Shown here piece by piece: positions 17,376-25,240 of a stretch of 64,000 nucleotides of DNA. The DNA lies in NCBI GenBank assembly GCA_903883645.1, contig CAISBR010000054.1:1-64000 (forward strand), written 5' to 3'. The translations under genes were made by a program, and so were the position numbers. The notes beneath the pieces are model-generated. The model was not told where the DNA came from, made no database searches, and worked only from the letters and a program-made list of their open reading frames with translations. Each line of letters opens with the position of its first letter. Within the stretch, counting starts at the first letter, position 1. The DNA comes from an uncultured Myxococcales bacterium. GTDB lineage: Bacteria; Myxococcota_A; UBA9042.

Positions 17376-19838
17376 TTACGGGAAGTTGGTCACGTTGTCG
17401 ATCTTGAGGCACAGCTTGCCGGCGCCCATGTAGGTCGACCAGTTGTGGGCGATGTAGCCGTCGCTGTAGTCGACGTGGTCCCAGCTGTACAGGCCGCCGA
17501 CGTAGAGCGAGTGGCCCGTCATCTGGATGTAACCATTGTTGTTCCAGCCCTTGAGCGTGTCCATCGGCATGGATACAAAGCCGCTCGCGCAGTTGCCGGT
17601 CTTGAGCGTGCGCACCGTGAGGTACGGTTTGGCCACGCGGTTGAAGTACTTCCAGCACATCGCCGTGACATGGCTGCTGTGGTAGTAGGTCTGCGCGAAG
17701 TTGTCGCCGCCGTAGCCCCAGCCGCCCATGCCGCCGAAATAGCTCGAGTTATCGGTGACCACGTTGTAGGTGTAGCCGTTGCTGCTCTGCATGGCGGTCA
17801 CGGCCTTCGCGTTCCAGCCGGTGGGGCACTTGCTGATGTCCATTACGCCGAAAACGACGGGGAATACCCCGCTTTGCGTGGCCGGCTCGTCGGTGGTGCC
17901 GTAGACCTTGAAGCACACGTCGGTCGCCTCGGTGGTGACGCTACGGCGCTGCCAGCCGCCAAACTCGTTGTACGCCTGGGCCGCGTAATCCCAGGTGTCG
18001 ATGTAGCCCATATAGGTGCCCGCGCGATTACTAATGAAGTACGCGTTGTTATTGTTGCCGCGCAGCTTGGCCACGGGCACCCAGGTGTAGCCGCTGGGGC
18101 ATGAGTTGGCGCCCGCGTTCGCACTGGGCATAAAGACGCTGATGTGGGCGTTGCCGGTCGGCACGTCGTAGGTCTTGTAGCACATGACCGCGGCGCCCTG
18201 ATTCATGTTGGTGTAGTTAAAGCCCATGTAATTGTACATTTGGCCGTAGGCCTTGCTCTGCATGCCGCCCATCCAGAAGCCGCTGGTGAGCAAGTTGACA
18301 AACACGTAGTTGTCGTCGCCGATGAGGCCCGAGACGGGCTCTTGGGTCCAGCCGGTGGGGCAGTTGATGCCGTCGCGCATGCTCATCATGACCGTGTACT
18401 TACTTGTATTTACTTTGACTTCAGGCGCGGTGCTGGTGATAAGACCGCCGATCGATGCGTCCTTCTTAAAGCTGACGTTGCCGTCGACGATGAGGTCGCC
18501 CTTGACCTCGATCTTCTTGTTTGAGAGGGTCTGGATGTTGATGGCCCAGTTGAACTTGCCGTCGGCGCCGCCACCCTGGTTCAGTAGCGTGTCTTTGACG
18601 ACGATCGACCACGGCCCGGCGATATTCTTGCCTTTCCAGTCGCCGGTTAGGTCGCCTTTGACCAAAGCGTCGGTGTCGTTGAAGGTGGCGTTCAGCACCG
18701 AGCCGGTCTTGCCGCCGGCGTAGAGGCTGTACGGAGTGCTGAGGCCGGGGCCATATAAGTCGATGACTAGCTTGCTGATATCCGAGTTTGTAGCCGTAAA
18801 CGTGACCGAGATCTTTTGCGCGAGGCCGATATCGGGGAAGTTTAACGTGTCGGATACGCCGGCAACCAAGCCGTCTTTGATGGCCACATCGGCGGTGCCG
18901 GCGGTCGAGTCCGTAAACTGGTTAAAGATAAGGCCGTTTGACACCTCGTCGATGCCGTCGCCGGGCATGTCGCCTTCGACCAGCTTTTGGCAGTTGATCG
19001 AGCCGTCGGCGTTGAAGCCCTTCATGTAAAGGCCGGTGCCGCAGAGCGAATTGACGGCGGGGATCGCGGGCTTGTTGGTCAAGTCGCTATACGAACCCGA
19101 GGTGGCGACCTTGGCGAACGTGGGCGTGTTGGCGAGGTCGGTGTAGCTGCCGGTTCCGGCGACCTTGGCGAGCGACGACGCCTGCACATAGGCCGACAAG
19201 TCGCTGGTCTTGGCGTACGGGCTGAGGTCGGGGCCGCCACTCAGGTCGGAGTACTTGCCGCTAGTGGCCACCGGGGCCAGCGACGCGGTCTTGGCGTACG
19301 GCGCGAGGTCGGCGGTCTTGGCGTACGGCGCCAAATCCGTAGTCTTGGCATAGGGTTGCAGCACAGCCGCATCGATCATCGCGGCCTTGACACAGCCCGA
19401 GCAGTCGAGACTCTCGGCCACGCTGGCGCGGATGGCGTAGAGCGAAGCGCCGAGGGACTGGCGGCCAAGCTCGGGGTCATTGCCAATCTGCATCGACAGA
19501 TAGGCGCTGCTCAGGTTCAAGACGGCGCCGGTGAGCGGGGTCTTGCTGCCGAGCAAGTAGCTCATCTGGCCATTCTTTGCGGCGACGCTGACTGGGCCTT
19601 CGCTCCAGACCGGCGTACCTCCGCTGGGTGCCGTGTAGATGGCGAAGGTAACAGGGTAAGTGCCATCGGCAGCGGGGCCACCGCCCGTCGACAGCAGCAG
19701 ACCTTCGACAGAGGCGGTCGCGGGCATAGCGGCATAGGCCGGGGCCGCAGCCAAGGCGAGTGCACCAGCGACCAGAGAGCCGAGGGCTATGCGTGCCGCG
19801 CGCAGGGCGGTCGGCTTCGAAGGGGTCCAAGCAGGCAT
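17376..19838 (-). CDS. Secreted tail-fibre-like protein with P-domain and four related Cys-pair domains
   Basis: The 820-residue product starts at an ATG with AGGAG five bases upstream and has a signal peptide (ALAAAPAYA). About residues 45-140 form a head domain (GTYPVTFAIYTAPSGGTPVW) as in phage and bacterial fibre proteins. Residues 155-260 are short repeats of the PYAKTxDLA and VATSGSYSDLTNKP types common in phage tail fibres. Residues 325-435 resemble the proprotein-convertase P-domain (LVIDLYGPGLSTPYSLYAGG, ...GPWSIVVKDTLLNQGGGADG). The C-terminal 340 residues are four copies of an 80-90-residue unit, each with C-P-S/T-G-W/Y early and C-x-K/W-x-Y/F late. I do not recognise that unit. 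It may be a surface or adhesive fibre. Confidence 0.85.
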   Translation of the reverse strand: MPAWTPSKPTALRAARIALGSLVAGALALAAAPAYAAMPATASVEGLLLSTGGGPAADGTYPVTFAIYTAPSGGTPVWSEGPVSVAAKNGQMSYLLGSKTPLTGAVLNLSSAYLSMQIGNDPELGRQSLGASLYAIRASVAESLDCSGCVKAAMIDAAVLQPYAKTTDLAPYAKTADLAPYAKTASLAPVATSGKYSDLSGGPDLSPYAKTSDLSAYVQASSLAKVAGTGSYTDLANTPTFAKVATSGSYSDLTNKPAIPAVNSLCGTGLYMKGFNADGSINCQKLVEGDMPGDGIDEVSNGLIFNQFTDSTAGTADVAIKDGLVAGVSDTLNFPDIGLAQKISVTFTATNSDISKLVIDLYGPGLSTPYSLYAGGKTGSVLNATFNDTDALVKGDLTGDWKGKNIAGPWSIVVKDTLLNQGGGADGKFNWAINIQTLSNKKIEVKGDLIVDGNVSFKKDASIGGLITSTAPEVKVNTSKYTVMMSMRDGINCPTGWTQEPVSGLIGDDNYVFVNLLTSGFWMGGMQSKAYGQMYNYMGFNYTNMNQGAAVMCYKTYDVPTGNAHISVFMPSANAGANSCPSGYTWVPVAKLRGNNNNAYFISNRAGTYMGYIDTWDYAAQAYNEFGGWQRRSVTTEATDVCFKVYGTTDEPATQSGVFPVVFGVMDISKCPTGWNAKAVTAMQSSNGYTYNVVTDNSSYFGGMGGWGYGGDNFAQTYYHSSHVTAMCWKYFNRVAKPYLTVRTLKTGNCASGFVSMPMDTLKGWNNNGYIQMTGHSLYVGGLYSWDHVDYSDGYIAHNWSTYMGAGKLCLKIDNVTNFP

Positions 19839-20142
19839 GATGGCTCCTGTCGCCGGGCCAGTCTCGGACATGCGCCGAGCTGTGGTTAGGCTGCGATCGC
19901 GTCGTGTGAGCTGACCTTGACGATTCGAGCCCGCAGAGGAAACGAACACAAGGGCGTAGGTACGACGACTGCCGCGAGCGTAGCAATGTTGCGAGCGACT
20001 GGCAATGGCAAAAACGCCGCCAGTGACTCGCAACCGGCAGCATAGCCAGGGGATTAATCGATTGAAACTAAAGTCGTATTTGCGACACTGGAGTCCACCG
20101 CTCTGGCGGCGCGAATCCGACTGCGGCCTAGGTCCGCGCCAG
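19839..20142. other. Intergenic region with no recognised gene
   Basis: These 304 bases lie upstream of the tail-fibre-like gene and downstream of the truncated kinase, both on the minus strand. Short open frames here lack ribosome-binding sites and resemble nothing known. The promoter of the fibre gene should lie here, but I see no convincing -35/-10 pair. Confidence 0.6.
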
Positions 20143-20580
20143 CTAGGTCCGTGCCGGCAATGCGACCACCACCACAGTACCAACCCCCAGTTCGCTCGAG
20201 ACGTCGATAGCTCCGCCAAGTTGTTCGACAATACGCCGCGTCGTCGCCAGTCCCAGGCCATCGCCATCGTTGGCGACTGGCCGATAGGTGCTAAATAGCC
20301 GAGACAACTGCGCTTTTGCGATGCCGCAACCGCTGTCTTCGACCTTGAGCAGAACCCATCCGCCACTTGAGCTGCACCGCACCGAAATGGGCCCCCCGCC
20401 GCCGACAGCGTGGAGCGCATTCGGCGCGATATTGAGCACCGCCTGCACCAACAGCGTCGCCAAGCCCATGCTGCGAGCCAGGCAGCGGCAGTCGAGCCGA
20501 GCCGTGTGCGCATCGACCCCGGCAAGGCCGACCAAGGCCTGCTGCAGCTTGCGCTTACCGTGCTGCCCACGCACTTTCAC
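20143..20580 (-). pseudogene. Truncated sensor histidine kinase (ATPase domain only)
   Basis: Only the C-terminal catalytic domain of an NtrB/AtoS-like histidine kinase is present. The N box reads VLNIAPNALHAV, the G1 box VEDSGCGI and the G2 box DGLGLATTRRIVEQLGGAIDV, so the ATP lid is intact. The dimerisation domain with the phospho-accepting His and any sensor part are missing: 73 bases upstream an oppositely oriented lipoprotein gene begins. A GTG at 20580 could start a 145-residue protein, so a stand-alone ATPase-domain protein is possible. I favour a remnant left by rearrangement because no ribosome-binding site precedes the GTG and no response regulator is adjacent. Confidence 0.65.
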
Positions 20581-20653
20581 CGCCGTTTGACACCCTGCGG
20601 GCAAAAGCTGACGATCCGGCTTTCCGCCGCGCAACGCCGCGAACGGAGGCGCG

Positions 20654-21475
20654 ATGCGACCCGACCGTACTCTGTTCAGCACCCCTTTGGGCCCGTGGTT
20701 AATCCTGGCAATTCTATATGGTTGCGGCGCCTCGTCGACGAGCTCGAGCTTCGCCCTACCCGGCGCCGACGTCAGCGGCAGCGATGGCTCTAGCAGCGAC
20801 GTTGCGCTCGGCGACAGCCCCAGCACCGATAGCAAGCTCAGCGCGCCGCCCGAAGCCAGCACCGCCGACGCCGAACCCATCAATACTGCGCCTACTTTTG
20901 GCGACATCGCCACCCTATCGCTCGACCAAGGCGCGTCGACCAACCTCGACTTGGCCCCCCTTCTCCACGACGCCGAAGACGCGACCGCCAGCCTCACACT
21001 TAGCTGGAGCGCCAAGCACGTTGCCCTCAAAGATCCAGGTAATCACAAGATTTATCTGGTAGCGCCCACCACCTGGACGGGCACAGAGGTCATCGTCCTC
21101 ACGGTAACCGACAGCGGCGGCGGCACCGCTTCATCCTCGCTTACCGTCGTGGTCAAGAGCGTCACCGTCGCGCCGATCACCCCGCAAGACTGCGGAAAGC
21201 ATACGTTTAGCTACTCAGTTGGCAGCGGTACGCACGCGGTCCTTTTGTCGGGCAGCTTCAATGGCTGGGCCAAGACCGCCGACAAGGCCGACGCCATGAA
21301 CGACCCAGGCAGTACGGGCACTTACAGCGTGACCAAGACCCTCGCCGCCGGCACTTACCAGTACAAATTCGTGGTCGACGGCGCGTGGAAAACCGACTCG
21401 GCCAATCCCAACCAGGTGCCCGACGGCTACGGCGGCACGAATGCCGTCATCGAGGTCAAGCCATGCGCACCTTAG
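20654..21475 (+). CDS. Lipoprotein with a C-terminal CBM48-like domain
   Basis: The 273-residue product has a lipobox LYGC ending at Cys24, then a Ser/Asp-rich linker (about residues 30-75). The middle (about residues 80-170; NTAPTFGDIATLSLDQG...VIVLTVTDSGGG) resembles cadherin/Ig-type repeats found in secreted proteins. The end (about 180-270) resembles the glycogen-binding CBM48/AMPK-beta module: VLLSGSFNGWAK, TYQYKFVVDGAWKTDSANP. A carbohydrate-binding surface role is inferred. GGAGG lies five bases before the ATG. The 3' end overlaps the next lipoprotein gene by 13 bases. Confidence 0.85.
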   Translation: MRPDRTLFSTPLGPWLILAILYGCGASSTSSSFALPGADVSGSDGSSSDVALGDSPSTDSKLSAPPEASTADAEPINTAPTFGDIATLSLDQGASTNLDLAPLLHDAEDATASLTLSWSAKHVALKDPGNHKIYLVAPTTWTGTEVIVLTVTDSGGGTASSSLTVVVKSVTVAPITPQDCGKHTFSYSVGSGTHAVLLSGSFNGWAKTADKADAMNDPGSTGTYSVTKTLAAGTYQYKFVVDGAWKTDSANPNQVPDGYGGTNAVIEVKPCAP

Positions 21476-22827
21476 CGATTTTGCTAGTTTTTGCCCTCGA
21501 GTTGACCGGCTGCAGCGACGCCCAGAGCAACGGCACCGCCGCGACCGCCAGCAGCGATGCGAGCAGCGACATGTCGTTCGGCGCCGGCAAAGATGCGACC
21601 AATAGCAACGACTTAGCACCTATCGACAGCAGCGATACCGCGGTCAGCACGGACACCGGCACCGCCGACAGCAAAGGCGGCTTCAATTACGAGTGCAAAC
21701 CGCTCACCGTCGAGTCGTGCGTGACCGCGTGCGGCTCGGCAGGCCTACGCAAGTGCTTGAAAGAATGGGGACCCTGTTTCCCACCCGACGAATTCTGCGG
21801 CAACTGCGTCGACGACAATTGCGACGGCCTCGTCAACGAAGGCTGCGCGGCCAACCCCGCCTGCGCCCCTACCAGCCAACCCTGCCCGGTCGCGTCGGTC
21901 CAAGTCGGCGAGGGCACAAGCGTTAACGCCGGAACAACATTACACTTATCTGCCAACGGCTCCTTCGGCCAAGGGGCATCGAAGATAACCAAGTGGCTAT
22001 GGTCGGCCCAAGCGCCCGCCGGCGCCAGCGGCAACTTTGTGCCCAACGCCACCGTTGCTAGCCCCACCTTTGTCGCCGATGTCGCCGGCCAATACCTTTT
22101 CCAGCTGCAAGTGTGGGACGATCAAGGCGTAGTTAGCTGTGTCGCCGCAGTAGCCAGCGTCAATGCCCTGGTCTATCCGCCGCAAAAAGCCGAGGTAGGT
22201 TGCGCCGATGGCACCCGCGAAGGCTTCCAAGATCAAGCTGCTTGGCCACAAATCGCTGCATGTTCAGGTGCTTGGGACAAACCGGGTCTAACTCCCGACG
22301 CCGTCGTCGCGACGTGCAACCACCAAGCCGGCAATAGCGGCGCCAAGGCCGACGGCAGCGGGTGCGCGACTCCCGATCTCTGCTCGGTGGGGTGGCATGT
22401 ATGCAAAACTTGGCAAGAAGTCGCACAAAAATCGCCCACAGGCTGCGCCGGCGCCACCCCAGCCGATGCCAAGCCCAAGTCGCTGTTTTTCGCAGTGCGC
22501 CAGCCCAGTTTCAACGGTTCGGTCTGCGGCAACTGGGGCGACGGCTTCAACGACATCTTTGGTTGCGGCAACTTGGGCACCGCCCTGCAAGCCGACAAAA
22601 AGTGCGGCCCGCTCGACCGCGTCATGGCCAGCACCAAGCCCAATTCGTGCGGTTTCAACGAGGCCGAGCCCAATTTGGGCCCGTGGCAATGCCTGGGCAG
22701 CGGCGCCAGCGACTTGAACGAGGGCGCCAACGTCACTAAAAAAGCCTGTCAAAATCAGTCGTGTCAGTACGACGGCGCGCCCATCGGCCCGTCCGACAAG
22801 GGCGGCGTGCTATGTTGCCACGACTGA
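21463..22827 (+). CDS. Cys-rich lipoprotein with MopE-like motif and Ig/PKD-like domain
   Basis: The 454-residue product has a lipobox LTGC at Cys17 and a Ser/Asp-rich linker (about 20-68). Next come a Cys-rich stretch with CGNCVDDNCDGLVNEGC (near 110), similar to the MopE/metal-binding Asp-Asp-x-Cys-Asp-Gly motif common in Myxococcota, and a beta-rich Ig/PKD-like domain (about 145-230; TLHLSANGSFG...YLFQLQVWDDQG). The last 220 residues contain many Cys residues and a central FFAVRQPSFNGSVCGNW segment that I do not recognise. Its start overlaps the CBM48 lipoprotein gene by 13 bases, so the two are probably made together. Confidence 0.82.
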   Translation: MRTLAILLVFALELTGCSDAQSNGTAATASSDASSDMSFGAGKDATNSNDLAPIDSSDTAVSTDTGTADSKGGFNYECKPLTVESCVTACGSAGLRKCLKEWGPCFPPDEFCGNCVDDNCDGLVNEGCAANPACAPTSQPCPVASVQVGEGTSVNAGTTLHLSANGSFGQGASKITKWLWSAQAPAGASGNFVPNATVASPTFVADVAGQYLFQLQVWDDQGVVSCVAAVASVNALVYPPQKAEVGCADGTREGFQDQAAWPQIAACSGAWDKPGLTPDAVVATCNHQAGNSGAKADGSGCATPDLCSVGWHVCKTWQEVAQKSPTGCAGATPADAKPKSLFFAVRQPSFNGSVCGNWGDGFNDIFGCGNLGTALQADKKCGPLDRVMASTKPNSCGFNEAEPNLGPWQCLGSGASDLNEGANVTKKACQNQSCQYDGAPIGPSDKGGVLCCHD

Positions 22828-22904
22828 GTCATTAGCACCCTTTTATAAGGCCACTCTTAGACACCATTTATGCGCGGCGTGCGCGCCTTAGGCAAGCTGA
22901 ACCA

Positions 22905-24122
22905 GTGAGAACACCTGCAACCATCGTTATGTTCGCAACTCTGCTGGCCACGCTGCCGGCAGCGGCGCTCACTTTCGACGACGCGGTGCTTGGTGCGGCG
23001 GGCGTGCCGACCGTTAAGATGCTCGAAGCGACACTCGCCGCAAGGCAGCAGGCTGACAAGCAAATTCCCCATACGGCGCATAATCCCGAGCTGAACGCCG
23101 CGTTGGGGCCCAGTGTGCCGCGGCTGGGCGTGTCGCTGCTGCTCGGTGCGGCGCAAAGCTGGAGTCTGGCCGACTACGGCGCGGTGCGGCTGCAAGCGGC
23201 CGAGCGCGAACGGGCAGTGCTGGGCAGCGAGGTGCGGCAACAGCTGCTGCAGGCCAATCTAGAGGTCGCAGAAGCTTGGATTCGCACACATTTTGCCCAG
23301 GAGCAGCTGCGCCTGGCCGAAGTTGAGGCGCAAACCGCCACCGACCTAGCCGATGCGGTAACTCGTGCTGCAGCCCGTGGCGCGGTCCTTGCCGCGGACG
23401 CTGCGGAGGCCAAGTGGTTCGCCGCGGAGGCGCGTCTGCTCGTGCTGAGTCTTGAGGGTCAACTGCGCGATTCTGCTGGCTATTTGGCGCGCACAGCCCA
23501 TGTTGATCCCGAGCCGCCACCGCTGGCTAGCGGTGCATTGCCCCGGCCGCAAGTGCCAGCCGACCTGCAGTCTTGGCGCAAGCGCACCGCAGGTCTTGAG
23601 CAGCTACCACAGGTCGAAACTCTGCGATTACAAGCTATTGCTGACCGAGCGCGCGCCGCAGAAGTGGCGGCAAGTCACGCGTCAACGGCGGCATTTGGTG
23701 GCCAGGTGCAAGTCGATCCAAGCGGGGTGCTGGCCGTGCTAGCGACCGTGGGGCTGCGCTGGTCGGCGTTCGATCGCGGTCAACGCCCCGTGGCCAAAGA
23801 GATCGAGGCCGCCACCCGCAGCGAAGGCGAGCAGCGCGCTAGCGTCCACAAGCTGCAACACGAAATGGCCCTGGTTTGGCACGATATCGAGCACAGTCGC
23901 GAGACTGAGACCCTGCTTGAGGGCGAGGTCGTGCCTGCGGTCGATGCGCTGCTACAGGCGCGCCAGGCGGCGCTGGGCCACGGTGCCGGCACAGTCGTCG
24001 ACGTGATTCGCGCGCGGCGGGCCCGTATCGAAGTGCTGCGGCGGCTGGCCCAGGTGCGCAGCGATCGGCTGTGGGCCGAGGTGCGCGGCTGGCTGCTACT
24101 AGGTGCTATGGAGGCGAAATGA
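22905..24122 (+). CDS. Outer-membrane efflux channel, TolC/CzcC-like
   Basis: The 405-residue product has a signal peptide (LLATLPAAALTF) and the coiled-coil-rich composition of outer-membrane factors of RND pumps, with long Ala/Glu/Arg heptad-like stretches (residues 85-150 and 290-390). It starts with GTG at 22905; an ATG at 22929 is the alternative. Together with the next two genes it forms a CzcCBA-type tripartite heavy-metal exporter. Its stop overlaps the adaptor gene by four bases (ATGA). Confidence 0.85.
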   Translation: MRTPATIVMFATLLATLPAAALTFDDAVLGAAGVPTVKMLEATLAARQQADKQIPHTAHNPELNAALGPSVPRLGVSLLLGAAQSWSLADYGAVRLQAAERERAVLGSEVRQQLLQANLEVAEAWIRTHFAQEQLRLAEVEAQTATDLADAVTRAAARGAVLAADAAEAKWFAAEARLLVLSLEGQLRDSAGYLARTAHVDPEPPPLASGALPRPQVPADLQSWRKRTAGLEQLPQVETLRLQAIADRARAAEVAASHASTAAFGGQVQVDPSGVLAVLATVGLRWSAFDRGQRPVAKEIEAATRSEGEQRASVHKLQHEMALVWHDIEHSRETETLLEGEVVPAVDALLQARQAALGHGAGTVVDVIRARRARIEVLRRLAQVRSDRLWAEVRGWLLLGAMEAK

Positions 24123-25240
24123 CAGCACTTCGGTGGTCAGTGCTGACAGCCTTTGCGTGCCTAGTCGGGCTCGCAGGCGGGTGCGGCAAGTCCAGTTCCG
24201 ACGCGCCCGCCGCTGCAGACGCTGCTGGGCCCGCTGGGACTGCTGCAGCAACCGGCCTTGCCAGCTCGAGTGTGCGCTGGGTCGCCGCAAAGCCTGCCAG
24301 TGACCTCAGTTTGTTCGATGTTCCAGCGGTAGTGCGCGCCTCGCCCCAGGCCGCAGCAGTCGTTACGCCGCCGGTGCGCGCGCGCCTGCTCGAGATGCAT
24401 GTGAAGCCCGGCGACCAAGTCGAGCTGGGCCAGATCGTGGCATCGGTGCAGCTGCCCGAGCTGGTGCAAGCTGCGGCCACGTGGCACAGCAGTCTCGATC
24501 GACAAGCGGCCTACAAGCGCTGGCTGGGCGAGCTGCGCACGCAGAGATCATTAGGCATGGCGCGCAGTTCAGACGTGTTCGATGTCGAGAGCAAGCTGGC
24601 TGACCTTTTGGCCGTGCAAGCGGGTGCCGAGGCCCAGTTCCAGGCGGCAGGTCTCAAGGTCGCGGATGCGCACCGCTTGGGTCGCGACGGGGCTTGGCCG
24701 CTGCGGGCGCCCTTGGCCGGCGTGGTGCACAGCGTCGAAGGCGCGCTGGGTGCGGCGATCGAGCCGGGCCAAGCGCTGGCACACATTGTCGGTCGCGAGC
24801 CCGGGCGCATCGAGGTGCGCTTGGCGCAAGCCCTGCCCGATCACGGTCAGTTGCAGTTTGTGGCGGCCGACGGCGTGGCGATCGACCTGCAGGCGACGCC
24901 TACCGCGACCGCAGTCGACCCGATCGATGGCGCCCTGCTCGCCTGGTACGAGCCCAAGCAACCGCAACCCCTCGCGGCGGGTCTGCGCGGCCGTTTGCGC
25001 GTGGCGGGCCTGCCGGGCCACGTGGTCGAAATTCCGACGCGAGCACTTTTGCGGCGCCACGGCAAGGCGTTCGTGATGGCGCAAAAAGATGAGAAAACCG
25101 TTGAGTGGGCCGTAACCGTGCTGGCCATGTTAGGGCCGGTCGCGCTCGTCGAGGGGCTGCCGCCGGGCACGCAACTGGCGGCCGAGGCCGATCACGCTCA
25201 GCCGGCGCACGAAATTACCCCAACTGGGCAAGGCGACTAG
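24119..25240 (+). CDS. RND efflux periplasmic adaptor lipoprotein (CzcB/CusB-like)
   Basis: The 373-residue membrane-fusion protein bridges the inner-membrane pump and the outer-membrane channel. Its lipobox is LAGGC (Cys22). The barrel-sandwich hybrid halves are visible as VRARLLEMHVKPGDQVELGQIVASV (about 80-105) and APLAGVVHSVEGALGAAIEPGQALAHIVG (about 190-220), with the helical hairpin between. No His/Met-rich metal-binding N-terminal extension is seen. GGAGG four bases before the ATG and the ATGA overlap with the channel gene show coupling; the pump gene starts on the base after its stop. Confidence 0.88.
   Translation: MTALRWSVLTAFACLVGLAGGCGKSSSDAPAAADAAGPAGTAAATGLASSSVRWVAAKPASDLSLFDVPAVVRASPQAAAVVTPPVRARLLEMHVKPGDQVELGQIVASVQLPELVQAAATWHSSLDRQAAYKRWLGELRTQRSLGMARSSDVFDVESKLADLLAVQAGAEAQFQAAGLKVADAHRLGRDGAWPLRAPLAGVVHSVEGALGAAIEPGQALAHIVGREPGRIEVRLAQALPDHGQLQFVAADGVAIDLQATPTATAVDPIDGALLAWYEPKQPQPLAAGLRGRLRVAGLPGHVVEIPTRALLRRHGKAFVMAQKDEKTVEWAVTVLAMLGPVALVEGLPPGTQLAAEADHAQPAHEITPTGQGD

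Noticed and set aside
19839-20570. Upstream extension of the tail-fibre-like frame
   Set aside because: It runs through the truncated kinase region and lacks a ribosome-binding site; AGGAG and a signal peptide place the start at 19838.
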